The notes beneath the pieces are model-generated. The model had not been told where the DNA came from. It saw only the letters and a program-made list of their open reading frames with translations, and did no database searches. 64,000 nucleotides of DNA, taken from JAHFUA01 sp963808725. GTDB lineage: Bacteria; Acidobacteriota; Terriglobia; Terriglobales; Acidobacteriaceae. The first letter of the stretch is position 1. Every line of letters begins with the position of its first letter. Position numbers and translations under genes: made by a program. Below, one piece after another: positions 37,180 to 45,175 of this stretch. Location: NCBI GenBank assembly GCA_963808725.1, contig CAWEGO010000002.1:930001-994000 (forward strand), written 5' to 3'.

Positions 37180-37320
37180 GTGAAGGGGCACGCCTTTCAG
37201 GCGTGCCGTCAAGCTCTAAACCTGAACCGGCCTTTAGGCCCTGAGGGTGCGACCTCAGGGGCTAAAGCCCGCTCTCTTCGAGGTCCGGTAATGGCACGCC
37301 TGAAAGGCGTGCCCCTTCAC
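37180..37320. repeat. 141-bp palindromic element with 28-bp perfect arms
   Basis: Left arm 37180-37207 begins GTGAAGGGGCACGCC and right arm 37293-37320 is its exact reverse complement. Each arm is itself a hairpin (GGCACGCC-TTTCA-GGCGTGCC). The centre holds GGCCTTTAGGCC, CTGAGGGTGCGACCTCAG and GGGGCTAAAGCCCGC. It fills the divergent gap between mutS2 and hemB and is built like a MITE. Confidence 0.9.
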
Positions 37321-37366
37321 TTGCAATGACCATACCCAGCAAGTGGTCGAATGTTAGAATTTAGCT

Positions 37367-38437
37367 ATGAGCTTCCCTACCACCCGCATGAGAAGGCTCC
37401 GCCGCTCGGAGCAGATGCGTAATTTTGTGCGCGAGACGCGGCTTACGCCCGACTCGTTCGTTTACCCGATGTTCGTCTGCCCCGGCGAGGGCGTGCGCAA
37501 GGAAGTGGGCTCCATGCCCGGCGTGTGCAACCTCTCGGTGGACGAAGTGGTGAAGGAAGCGCGCGAACTCAAGGCGCTCGGCGTACCCTCCACCATCCTG
37601 TTTGGCCTGCCGGAGTCGAAGGACGAAGTGGCGACCGGCGCGTGGGCGGACGATGGCATCGTGCAGCGCGCCACCCGGGCCATCAAGAGCGAAGTCCCGG
37701 ACCTGCTGGTGATGGGCGACGTTTGCCTGTGCGAGTATATGTCGCATGGACATTGCGGAATCGTGCGCCAGGCAACCTCGCCGCGTTCGCTGGGAGCGCG
37801 AGCCGCGGGCGGGACGATGGTTGAGGAGAGTCCCCACCCAAGCAAAACCGGCTTGGGTGGGGCACCCGAGTACGAGATCGTCAACGATGCTACGCTGGAG
37901 ATCCTGGTCAAGACCGCGGTCTCGCAGGCGCGCGCCGGCATGGACATCATCGCGCCCTCGGACATGATGGACGGGCGCGTCGCCGCCATCCGCAAGGGGC
38001 TCGACGAGGCCGGCTTCATCAACACTCCCATCCTTTCCTATGCGGCGAAGTTCGCGTCGGCCTTTTACGGGCCTTTCCGCGAGGCAGCGGATTCGGCGCC
38101 GCAGTTCGGCGATCGCCGCTCCTACCAGATGGACGGCGCCAACCTGCGCGAGGCTATGCGCGAGATCGAACTCGACCTGGAGGAGGGCGCTGACATGATT
38201 ATGGTCAAGCCCGCCATGCCGTATCTGGACGTGATCCACGCGGCGCACGAGCGTTTTGAAGTCCCGCTGGCCGCGTACCAAGTCTCGGGCGAGTACGCCA
38301 TGATCATGGCCGCCGCGCGCAACGGCTGGATCGACCGCGAACGCATCATGATGGAATCGCTGACCTCGATCCGGCGCGCCGGGGCGTCGATCATCCTGAC
38401 GTACTTCTCTAAGGACGCAGCGCGCATTCTCGCGTAA
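37367..38437 (+). CDS. hemB: Delta-aminolevulinic acid dehydratase with in-frame insert
   Basis: A 356-residue porphobilinogen synthase; usual length is about 325-335. The zinc site VCLCEYMSHGHCG has the Cys triad, and the catalytic lysines are in YAAKFASAFYGPF and MIMVKPAMPYLDV. Straight after HGHCGIVR an extra ~33 residues (starting QATSPRSLGARAAG and ending GLGGAPEYE) appear before EIVNDATLEILVK, where other HemB proteins have only a few. The second half of that insert is a palindromic repeat (37832-37867). The loop is the active-site lid, so the insert could affect activity. ATG at 37367. Heme pathway, cytoplasmic octamer. Confidence 0.95.
   Translation: MSFPTTRMRRLRRSEQMRNFVRETRLTPDSFVYPMFVCPGEGVRKEVGSMPGVCNLSVDEVVKEARELKALGVPSTILFGLPESKDEVATGAWADDGIVQRATRAIKSEVPDLLVMGDVCLCEYMSHGHCGIVRQATSPRSLGARAAGGTMVEESPHPSKTGLGGAPEYEIVNDATLEILVKTAVSQARAGMDIIAPSDMMDGRVAAIRKGLDEAGFINTPILSYAAKFASAFYGPFREAADSAPQFGDRRSYQMDGANLREAMREIELDLEEGADMIMVKPAMPYLDVIHAAHERFEVPLAAYQVSGEYAMIMAAARNGWIDRERIMMESLTSIRRAGASIILTYFSKDAARILA
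37832..37867. repeat. Palindromic repeat inside hemB
   Basis: CCCCACCCAAGC - aaaaccg - GCTTGGGTGGGG then CACCC. It matches the lipB-downstream and mutS2 hairpins in size, loop and flank (GGGGCACCC). Within hemB it is translated as about a dozen residues with no stop. Confidence 0.85.
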
Positions 38438-38484
38438 CTTCTTTCACCGCAGATGAACGCGGATGTACGCGGATATCTTTGCTC

Positions 38485-38649
38485 TGTCATGCTGAGCGAG
38501 TGCGGGCCGCTTTTGCCCGCACGAGTCGAAGTTGAGGCGACTAGCGGGCGTTGAGCCCGCTGCCGAAATCCCGAGCGAGGGACCTCCCGAGGCGAGTAGG
38601 GGTCCTTCGACTCGCGCGCCAGCACCAGGCGCGCTCGCTCAGGATGACA
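38485..38649. repeat. Composite TGTCATGCTGAGCGAG element, 165 bp
   Basis: Left end TGTCATGCTGAGCGAGTGCG, right end CGCTCGCTCAGGATGACA, with a GCGGGC-hairpin and TAGGGGTCCTTCGACTCGCG inside. It separates hemB from lpdA. Both halves match the units that flank the GIY-YIG gene. Confidence 0.85.
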
Positions 38650-38722
38650 GCGTTTGAACTCCTGCCTGTCGTACAATCATTGATTGGTTCATCCTCCGTA
38701 ATCCCTCCAGAGGAGCACGACT

Positions 38723-40132
38723 TTGGTTGAAACCATCTACGACGTAGCCATCATCGGGTCCGGGCCGGGCGGCTACACCGCCGCTATCCGCGCCGGACAA
38801 TTGGGCCTGAAGCCCTGCCTGATCGAGAAGGGCGAAAGGCTGGGCGGCACCTGCCTGCTGGTGGGCTGCATCCCCACCAAGGCGCTGCTGTTCAATGCCG
38901 AGATCTATGACCACATGAAGGCGGGCAAAGACTTTGGTATCGAAGGCCTGGACGGCGCCAAGCTGAACTGGACCACAATTCAGTCGCGCAAGGACAAGAT
39001 CGTCCTGAAACATACCAAGGGCCTCGAGTTCCTGATGCGCAAGAATAAGGTAGACGTAGTGAAGGGATACGGCCGGCTGACGGGGCCACGCAAAGACGGC
39101 GTGCTCACGGTCGAAGTGCAGAGTGGATCGAGCATCAAGGCAAAGAATGTGATCGTCGCCACCGGATCCGAAGCCAAGATGCTGCCGGGCCTTGAGCCGG
39201 ACGATCGCCTGCTGACCAACATCGAGATCCTCAGCCTCAAGGCAATCCCAAAATCGCTGGTGGTGGTGGGCGCCGGCGCAGTGGGAGTGGAATTCGCGTC
39301 GATCTACAAGTCATTCGACTGCGATGTGACCATCCTGGAGATGCTGCCGCGCCTGGTGCCGCTCGAAGACGAAGAGATCTCGAAGGAGCTGATGCGCTCC
39401 TACAACAAGCGGGGCATCAAGTCATTCGTCGGCACCAAGGTCGAGAAAATCGAGAAGACGAAGGCGGGGATCGCGGTAACCTTCACCCCGCCGGACGGAA
39501 AGCAGCAGAAGATCGAGGCCGAGAAGATCCTGATCGCCGTGGGCCGCGCGCCGAACACGGCGAATGTCGGCCTGGAGAAGACGAAGATCAAGACGGAGCG
39601 GGGATTCGTCCATACCGACGAATGGATGGAGACGGAGGAGCCGGGCATCTACGCCGTGGGAGATATCATCGCCGGCTTCCCGCAGCTCGCCCACGTGGCG
39701 TTCATGCAGGGGATGGTGGCCGCGGCGCATATTGCCGGCAAACCGGCGCGGCCGCTCAACCGCAACCGGATTCCCAACTGCACCTACTGCGAGCCGCAGA
39801 TTTCGAGTGTCGGCATGACCGAGGCAGCAGCGCGGGAAGCCGGCCGCGACGTGAAGATCGGCAAGTTCCCCTTCTCGGCAAATTCGAAGGCGAGCATCGT
39901 CGGCTCGCACGAAGGCTTTGTGAAAGTCGTTGCGGATGCGAAATACGGCGAGGTGCTGGGCGTGCACATCATCGGTCCGCAGGCGACGGAGATGATTGCA
40001 GAAGCCGTGGTTGCGATGGACGCGGAAGCTACTGTCGACCATTTGATGTTCACCATCCACCCGCACCCGACGCTCAGCGAAGCCATGTTTGACGGTTTTG
40101 AGAACGTGTACGGGCTGTCGATCAACATATGA
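38723..40132 (+). CDS. lpdA: Dihydrolipoyl dehydrogenase (E3)
   Basis: A 469-residue FAD flavoprotein that reoxidises dihydrolipoyl groups of 2-oxoacid dehydrogenases. GSGPGGYTAAIRAGQLG binds FAD, the redox disulfide is GGTCLLVGCIPTK, the NAD site is VVVGAGAVGVEFASIY, and the His-Glu pair is in HPHPTLSEAM. It starts at TTG 38723 after AGAGGAG. Its stop overlaps a possible ATG for the next small gene. It heads the locus with lipB, E1 and E2 genes. Confidence 0.97.
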   Translation: MVETIYDVAIIGSGPGGYTAAIRAGQLGLKPCLIEKGERLGGTCLLVGCIPTKALLFNAEIYDHMKAGKDFGIEGLDGAKLNWTTIQSRKDKIVLKHTKGLEFLMRKNKVDVVKGYGRLTGPRKDGVLTVEVQSGSSIKAKNVIVATGSEAKMLPGLEPDDRLLTNIEILSLKAIPKSLVVVGAGAVGVEFASIYKSFDCDVTILEMLPRLVPLEDEEISKELMRSYNKRGIKSFVGTKVEKIEKTKAGIAVTFTPPDGKQQKIEAEKILIAVGRAPNTANVGLEKTKIKTERGFVHTDEWMETEEPGIYAVGDIIAGFPQLAHVAFMQGMVAAAHIAGKPARPLNRNRIPNCTYCEPQISSVGMTEAAAREAGRDVKIGKFPFSANSKASIVGSHEGFVKVVADAKYGEVLGVHIIGPQATEMIAEAVVAMDAEATVDHLMFTIHPHPTLSEAMFDGFENVYGLSINI

Positions 40133-40136
40133 AAGA

Positions 40137-40508
40137 TTGGCCCGTTCTTATCGTGACCTCCTTGTATGGCAGAAGGCGAAAGGACTTGCGGTTGAGATCT
40201 ACAGGCATACAGAGCGATTTCCTTCCTCAGAAACGTACGGCTTAAGGAATCAACTTCGCCGGGCTGGGGTCTCGGTTGCATCGAATATTGCCGAGGGGCA
40301 AGGCCGGCTTACCAAGGGTGAGTTCCGGCAGTTTCTTGGCCACGCGCGGGGCTCTGTGTTGGAAATCGACACCCAACTTGCGATTGCATTTGAACTCGGT
40401 TATCTCAATAAGACGCAGTACGAGCTTCTGGAACAGAAAGCGTACGAGGTATTGGGTTTGTTGAACCGGCTGCTCACATCGCTCTGTGCACGCCGAGACA
40501 GTGAGTGA
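40137..40508 (+). CDS. Four-helix bundle protein (23S IVS/bIVR family)
   Basis: A 123-residue helical protein: SYRDLLVWQKAKGLAVEIY, then FPSSETYGLRNQLRRAGVSV, ASNIAEGQGRLTKGEF and LGLLNRLLTSL, the signature of the S23/IVS-encoded four-helix family (related to Avd of diversity-generating retroelements). It starts at TTG 40137, four bases after lpdA's stop; an ATG overlapping that stop reads a different frame. No retroelement or 23S insert is nearby. It is wedged between lpdA and lipB, and a period-8 GAAACCTT repeat follows. Function unknown. Confidence 0.85.
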   Translation: MARSYRDLLVWQKAKGLAVEIYRHTERFPSSETYGLRNQLRRAGVSVASNIAEGQGRLTKGEFRQFLGHARGSVLEIDTQLAIAFELGYLNKTQYELLEQKAYEVLGLLNRLLTSLCARRDSE

Positions 40509-40550
40509 AACCTGAAACCTTGAAACTTTGAAACCTTGAAACCCTGAAAC
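40507..40550. repeat. GAAACCTT tandem repeat before lipB
   Basis: About five copies of an 8-base AAACCTTG/AAACTTTG unit directly before the lipB ATG, leaving no ribosome-binding site other than weak GAAA. Similar heptamer or octamer repeats occur in the phage island. Confidence 0.75.
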
Positions 40551-41327
40551 ATGATCTCCGTCGTCCAACTCGGCCGCGTCGATTACTCGACCGCCCTCAA
40601 GCTGCAGCAGACGCTGGTCGATCTGCGTAAGGCCGGGCAGATCGGCGATACGCTGCTGCTGCTTGAGCACCCGGCGGTCATCACGCTCGGCCGTAATGCA
40701 AAACGAACCAACGTGCTCGTTTCTGAAGATCAGCTCGCGCAGTTGGGCGTGGAGATCTTCGAGTGCGACCGCGGCGGCGACGTCACCTATCACGGGCCCG
40801 GGCAGCTCATCGGGTATCCCATTTTCGACCTGCGCGGGTTCACGCCGCGCCTCGGCGCAGTCGAGTTCGTGCGCAAGCTGGAAGAAGCGCTGATCCGGAC
40901 CTGCGCCGATTTCGGCGTGGCCACGCACCGCGTGTCGGGCATGACCGGCGCGTGGACGCTGCGCAATGAAGCCAAGATCGCGGCCATCGGTGTTCACATC
41001 TCGCGCGGCGTGACTTCGCACGGCTTTGCCCTGAACGTCTCTACCGGCCTCGACCATTTCAAGCTCATCATCCCCTGCGGGATCGGCGACAAGCCGGTGA
41101 CTTCGCTCGATCGCGCGCTGGGCGACGCCTACCCGGGAATCGCGGTCACACCGCTTACGCTCACGGAGGTTTCTCAGTCGGTAGCGCGCAACTTCGGCCG
41201 CGTGTTCGACAGCGAGGTCATTTGGGTGGATACGCTGGACGCGCTGCTGGGCCGCACCGTTGGCGTCCCCATGAAGTTGCCGGAGAACCTGCGCAAACTG
41301 CACGACGATGAGAATTTCTGGACGTAG
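40551..41327 (+). CDS. lipB: Lipoyl(octanoyl) transferase
   Basis: A 258-residue LipB that moves octanoate from ACP to E2/GcvH lysines, the first step of lipoylation. GGDVTYHGPGQLIGYPIFDL is the family hallmark (in pieces GGDVTYHGPGQL and YPIFDL). The catalytic Lys is in NEAKIAAIGV and the Cys in IIPCGIGDKPV. The C-terminus is about 30 residues longer than E. coli LipB. It supports the neighbouring lipoylated E2. A palindromic hairpin follows the stop. Confidence 0.96.
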   Translation: MISVVQLGRVDYSTALKLQQTLVDLRKAGQIGDTLLLLEHPAVITLGRNAKRTNVLVSEDQLAQLGVEIFECDRGGDVTYHGPGQLIGYPIFDLRGFTPRLGAVEFVRKLEEALIRTCADFGVATHRVSGMTGAWTLRNEAKIAAIGVHISRGVTSHGFALNVSTGLDHFKLIIPCGIGDKPVTSLDRALGDAYPGIAVTPLTLTEVSQSVARNFGRVFDSEVIWVDTLDALLGRTVGVPMKLPENLRKLHDDENFWT

Positions 41328-41335
41328 TCCCAAAA

Positions 41336-41372
41336 CCCCACCCTTCGAAAACCGCGAAGGGTGGGGCACCCT
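41336..41372. repeat. CCCCACCC hairpin after lipB
   Basis: CCCCACCCTTCG - aaaacc g - CGAAGGGTGGGG then CACCC, a near-perfect 12-bp stem nine bases after the lipB stop. No T-run follows, so terminator activity is uncertain. Same class as the hemB and mutS2 inserts. Confidence 0.8.
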
Positions 41373-41404
41373 CAAGGATCTCGTAGGGTAAAATTGCCTT
41401 CCAG

Positions 41405-42670
41405 ATGAAGAGGACCTCGCCAAAAAAACGTCGCGCGTTCTCACCCGGCGTTAAGGGTACGCAAGCTAGCAGTTCCTACGGCATCGTCGATTACCGGCTG
41501 GAGAAACCGGACTACCGTGTGGTTGAGGTCACGCGCAACGGCGAAGTCTCCTACGAAGTGCGCGGCGACCTAAGCGCGCCCGTCCCGCCAATCCGCGAGT
41601 CGCAACACCTCACGCCCAAGCAGCACGTCGAGATCTACCGCTGGATGTTGCTCAACCGGCGCATGGAGGCAGCGACCGAGAACCTCTACAAGCAAGGCAA
41701 AGTTGTGGGCGGCGTGTACTTCGGGCTGGGACAGGAAGCGTGCTCGTGCGCCTCGGCCTGCGCTTTGCGCAAGGACGATTGGCTGGCGCCGATGATCCGC
41801 AACCAGGGATCGCTCCTGGTCAGGGGCTTCTCGCCGCGCGACATCATGATGCAGTACATGGCCAAAGCCGGCTCGCCGACCAAAGGCCGCGACGCCTCTT
41901 CGCATTTTGGTGACATCTATGAGCGCAACGTGGCCGCGCCCATCTCCATGCTGGGCGATCTGATCGGCGTGATGGCCGGGGTGGCGCTGGGCGCGCGCTA
42001 CCAGGGGCGTAACATCGCTTGTATGACCTACATCGGCGACGGCGGGCAGTCCACGGGCATTTTCCACGAGTCGCTGAACTTCGCCGCGGTGCAGAAGCTG
42101 GGGCTGGTGCTGATCGTCGAAAACAACATGTGGGGATACTCCACGCCTTCCGAGCACCAGTTCGCGATCAAACACCTGGCACAGCGGGCGATCGCCTACG
42201 GCATTCCGGGCGTGATCGTGGATGGCACCGATGCGTGCCAGGTGTACGACGCGTCACACGAAGCCTGCGAGCGCGCCCGCCGCGGCGAAGGCCCGACGCT
42301 GATCGAAGCCAAGATGATGCGCATGAAAGGCCACGCCATTCACGACGCGGCGCAGTACGTCCCGCGTCCGCTGTTCGAGTACTGGCAGAAGCGAGACCCG
42401 ATCGCACGCTTCGAGGATTACCTGGTCAGGGTTAAGAAGTGGCTCACGCCCGCGGAAAACCAGGCGCTGATCGATGGCGTAGAGAAACAACTCGAGGCCG
42501 ACCGCAATTTCGCCGAAGCCTCACCCATGCCGGCGCCGGAAGCCGCTGCCGGCGGCGTGTATTGCGACGGCACGTGCCACGAGATCAAGCCGAAGTATGG
42601 GTTGAAAGGGCCGACGAGAGCGGCCGGGGCGAAACCGAAGGAGAGCAAAGCGGCAGTGCACCTGAAGTAG
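41405..42670 (+). CDS. 2-oxoacid dehydrogenase E1, alpha subunit
   Basis: A 421-residue ThDP subunit of the pyruvate or branched-chain 2-oxoacid dehydrogenase. YRWMLLNRRMEAATENLYK is the N-terminal helix, GRDASSHFGD and the ThDP motif GDGGQSTGIFHESLNFAAVQ ... ENNMWG are clear, and the phosphorylation-loop analogue KMMRMKGHAIHDAAQYVPR follows. The first ~45 residues and last ~40 are less conserved. In this locus E1 beta is separated from it by the GIY-YIG unit. The presence of separate alpha and beta chains matches Gram-positive and acidobacterial E1s; substrate not resolved. Confidence 0.92.
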   Translation: MKRTSPKKRRAFSPGVKGTQASSSYGIVDYRLEKPDYRVVEVTRNGEVSYEVRGDLSAPVPPIRESQHLTPKQHVEIYRWMLLNRRMEAATENLYKQGKVVGGVYFGLGQEACSCASACALRKDDWLAPMIRNQGSLLVRGFSPRDIMMQYMAKAGSPTKGRDASSHFGDIYERNVAAPISMLGDLIGVMAGVALGARYQGRNIACMTYIGDGGQSTGIFHESLNFAAVQKLGLVLIVENNMWGYSTPSEHQFAIKHLAQRAIAYGIPGVIVDGTDACQVYDASHEACERARRGEGPTLIEAKMMRMKGHAIHDAAQYVPRPLFEYWQKRDPIARFEDYLVRVKKWLTPAENQALIDGVEKQLEADRNFAEASPMPAPEAAAGGVYCDGTCHEIKPKYGLKGPTRAAGAKPKESKAAVHLK

Positions 42671-42697
42671 GCTGTCGTGCTCCAAGGTTCTTAGAGC

Positions 42698-42750
42698 TGT
42701 CATCCTGAGCGAGCGCGCCCTGTTTTTGGCGCGCGAGTCGAAGGACCCCT
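42698..42750 (+). repeat. TGTCATCCTGAGCGAG unit, left flank of GIY-YIG gene
   Basis: TGTCATCCTGAGCGAGCG-CGCC-loop-GGCG-CGCGAGTCGAAGGACCCCT. It ends at the base before the GIY-YIG ATG. The inverted copy is at 43048-43103. Confidence 0.9.
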
Positions 42751-43101
42751 ATGATCAGGACAAAACACTACTATGTCTACATTCTCGCGAGCCTTTCCGG
42801 TACGCTGTATATCGGAATCACGAGTAATCTCGAAAGGCGGATGGTACAACATAGAGAAGGCCTGATTCCTGGGTTCACAAAACAGTATGGAGTTTGTCGG
42901 CCGATATATTTCGAGAGCTACGACGATGTGCGAAGCGCCATCCATCGAGAAAAGCAACTAAAGGGGTGGCGGCGCGAAAAGAAGATTACGCTGATTCGAA
43001 GCAAGAATCCGAGTTGGAAGGATCTGGCCAAGGACTGGTACGAAAGTAGGGGTCCTTCGACTCGCGACCGCGATAAAACTGCGGTCGCTCGCTCAGGATG
43101 A
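42751..43101 (+). CDS. GIY-YIG endonuclease framed by inverted repeat units
   Basis: A 116-residue single-domain GIY-YIG protein of the UPF0213/YhbQ type. YYVYILASLSGTLYIGITSNLERRM holds the tyrosine pair and arginine (in parts YYVYILAS and LYIGITSNLERR), HREGLIPGFTKQYGV follows, and the Glu lies in SAIHREKQLKGWRREKK. The ATG directly abuts the left repeat, and the last ~20 codons (from YESRGPSTRD) are the right repeat itself, which supplies the stop. It is on the same strand as pdhA and pdhB but is not a pdh gene. It may cleave DNA or act in repeat spread; role unknown. Confidence 0.9.
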   Translation: MIRTKHYYVYILASLSGTLYIGITSNLERRMVQHREGLIPGFTKQYGVCRPIYFESYDDVRSAIHREKQLKGWRREKKITLIRSKNPSWKDLAKDWYESRGPSTRDRDKTAVARSG

Positions 43102-43103
43102 CA
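43048..43103 (-). repeat. TGTCATCCTGAGCGAG unit, right flank of GIY-YIG gene
   Basis: Inverted copy of 42698-42750 (same ends, different stem: GCGACCGC-loop-GCGGTCGC). Its reading on the plus strand supplies the C-terminal codons and stop of the GIY-YIG gene. Confidence 0.9.
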
Positions 43104-43185
43104 ATCCTTTTAAAGTTTCCGGCTGAGCATTCCCGTGTGCAGCATGGGTTCGTTCAGAAGCCGAGCTTGTACAATTTGTAACAAT

Positions 43186-44161
43186 ATGCCGCCCGTCACC
43201 TATCTCGAAGCCATCCGCCAGGGACTCTGGGAGGAGATGGAGCGCGATCCCGCCGTGTTCTGCATGGGCGAGGACATCGGTGTGTACGGAGGTGCGTTCA
43301 AGGTGACCGAGGGATTCGTTCACCACTTCGGGCCCGGGCGCGTAATCGACACCCCCATCGCCGAGGGCGCGCTGGTCAACGCGGCGTTCGGCGCGGCGCT
43401 CACCGGGCTGCGGCCGGTGGTCGAGTTCCAGTTCATCGATTTCATCGGCTGCGCCTTCAACCAGATCACCAACATGCTGGCCAAGTCGCACTATCGCTGG
43501 GATGCGCCCGCGCCCATCGTGCTGCGCGGGCCGTGCGGCGGCGGTGTGCACGGCGGGCCTTTCCACTCGCAGAATCCGGAGATGTACTTTGTCCACACGC
43601 CGGGAATGAAGGTGGTCGCGCCCGGCACCGCCTACGACGCCAAGGGGCTGATCAAGTCAGCCATCCGCGACAACAATCCCGTGCTCTTCCTGGAGCACAA
43701 GTTCCTTTACCGGCGCATCAAAGAAGAGTTGCCCGCCGAGGATTATGTCGTGCCGCTGGGCAAAGCGCGGGTTGCGCGCGAAGGGCGCGACGTTCAGCGT
43801 GATCACTTACGCGGCCATGCTGCACTTGGCGCTCGAAGCTGCCGAGACGCTGGCCAAAGAAGGCATCGAGATCGAAGTCGTGGACCTTCGCACCTTGCAA
43901 CCGCTCGACCGCGAGGCGATCGGCAATACGGTGCAGAAGACCAACAAGGTGATCGTGCTGCACGAGGACACGCGCACTGCCGGCCTCGCCGGGGAAATCA
44001 CTGCGGTCATCAATGAGGACGCATTTGACTGGCTGGATGCTCCGGTGGTGCGCATTGCTTCGCTGGATACGCCGGTGCCGTTCTCGCCGCCGATGGAAGA
44101 ATTTTTCCTGCCCAAGGTGGCGGACATAGTGCGGGAGGCGCGGCGGCTAAAGTCGTACTGA
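43186..44161 (+). pseudogene. 2-oxoacid dehydrogenase E1, beta subunit, one frameshift
   Basis: The E1 beta chain: MPPVTYLEAIRQGLWEEMERD, FCMGEDIGVYGGAF, VEFQFIDFIGCAFNQI, GPCGGGVHGGPFHSQN and EHKFLYR are in one frame. A single extra base near 43795 (GACGTT-C-AGC) shifts it; the remainder SVITYAAMLHLALEAAE, LRTLQPLDREAI and VPFSPPMEEFFLPKV continues in the next frame. Corrected length 324 residues, standard. The single shift is not in a homopolymer. Other locus genes are intact, so an error is plausible. Confidence 0.92.
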
Positions 44162-44189
44162 ATCCAATTTTAAGGAAAGCGGGGACGCC

Positions 44190-44693
44190 ATGGGAAAGTT
44201 CGTTTCTGGCATGATTTTTGCCGTTGCAGCAATCGCCGTGGCCGGATTGTTCTACATCTACTTCGGCTACATGCCGGTGAATGCCGATATCGCGCCCAGC
44301 AACGTGGAGACCTTCCTGGGCGGGCGCGCCTTGGACGCGTCGGTCGAGCGCCAGGCCTCCAAGATCACAAACCCCATCCAACCCACCGAGGACAACCTTC
44401 TTCGCGGTATGCTGATCTACAGCATGAATTGTGCCCAGTGTCACGGGGCTCCGGCGCGCAAACAGACACTCGGCAACGGAGAGTATCCTCCGGCGCCGCA
44501 GTTCACCGAGGACGCGCCCGACATGCCGGAGCACCAGAGTTACTGGATCATCAAGCATGGCATACGCTACACGGCGATGCCGGCTTGGGGAAAAATGTTG
44601 AGCGAGGATGACATCTGGAAGGTCACAACCTTCCTGGGGCAATGGAAGAAGCTGCCACCAGCGGTGAAGTCCAAGTTCGAAACCGGACAATGA
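44190..44693 (+). CDS. Membrane-anchored c-type cytochrome
   Basis: A 167-residue protein with one N-terminal membrane helix (about residues 8-28) and a periplasmic cytochrome c domain. Heme-binding motif CAQCHG at about residue 82-86; the distal Met is in YTAMPAWGKM. Ends EDDIWKVTTFLGQWKKLPP, typical of small monohaem class I cytochromes such as Cbb3/CccA-like subunits. It lies directly after pdhB, with the mobile cassette beginning at its stop codon. It could accept electrons from periplasmic oxidases; partner unknown. Confidence 0.9.
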   Translation: MGKFVSGMIFAVAAIAVAGLFYIYFGYMPVNADIAPSNVETFLGGRALDASVERQASKITNPIQPTEDNLLRGMLIYSMNCAQCHGAPARKQTLGNGEYPPAPQFTEDAPDMPEHQSYWIIKHGIRYTAMPAWGKMLSEDDIWKVTTFLGQWKKLPPAVKSKFETGQ

Positions 44694-44721
44694 GGTAGTG
44701 TCTTAAATCAGTGTTGCCGGC

Positions 44722-45171
44722 CTACTCATCGGCTTCGTCGTTGAGCGGTTGAGGCCCTTCGGGGTGGTATGGATCGAAGGTGATAGGCCGTGATCGGCGC
44801 GCCAATTGCCCGGCGATTACCATGGCTGACTCCCTCTGCGCGTCCGAGACTGTCATAAGCGGAAGATTACGGATGAAGGCATGGTCTGGGCCCGCACGAT
44901 CCAGCCTGACTTCCAGATTATCGATAGAGACAATATCGCGAACAAAAATCGAGCAGTATCCATAATTTCTAGCTAGATACCGCACGGATGCCTCCGGGGT
45001 CAGGCCAAGGGAAAGTCCATCCTGTACATCCTCGTCACGGAGCAAGTACGCACCGTAGCGGACCTTCTTTTTCTTCCGATCCCGGAAACTCTTGTCCGCG
45101 AACGCCCGAAAAACCTCGGTATCGCCGCTAACTAGTTCGCCGAGATTAGGAGGTACAGGAGGTTGCCCCAT
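44722..45171 (-). CDS. Unknown cassette gene 3
   Basis: A 149-residue cytoplasmic protein, no signal or membrane segment. It is rich in charged residues (FADKSFRDRKKKKVRYGAY) and has a region DIVSIDNLEVRLDRAGPDHAF followed by a C-terminal acidic tail ending EADE. I recognise no family. It begins five bases after the stop of cassette gene 2, so the genes are probably translated from one message. The gene lies wholly within the inverted-repeat-bounded unit. Confidence 0.75.
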   Translation of the reverse strand: MGQPPVPPNLGELVSGDTEVFRAFADKSFRDRKKKKVRYGAYLLRDEDVQDGLSLGLTPEASVRYLARNYGYCSIFVRDIVSIDNLEVRLDRAGPDHAFIRNLPLMTVSDAQRESAMVIAGQLARRSRPITFDPYHPEGPQPLNDEADE

Positions 45172-45175
45172 TCGA

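Noticed and set aside
42698..43103. Target-site duplication outside the GIY-YIG unit
   Set aside because: The bases next to the two ends (AGC and ATC) do not form a convincing direct repeat.
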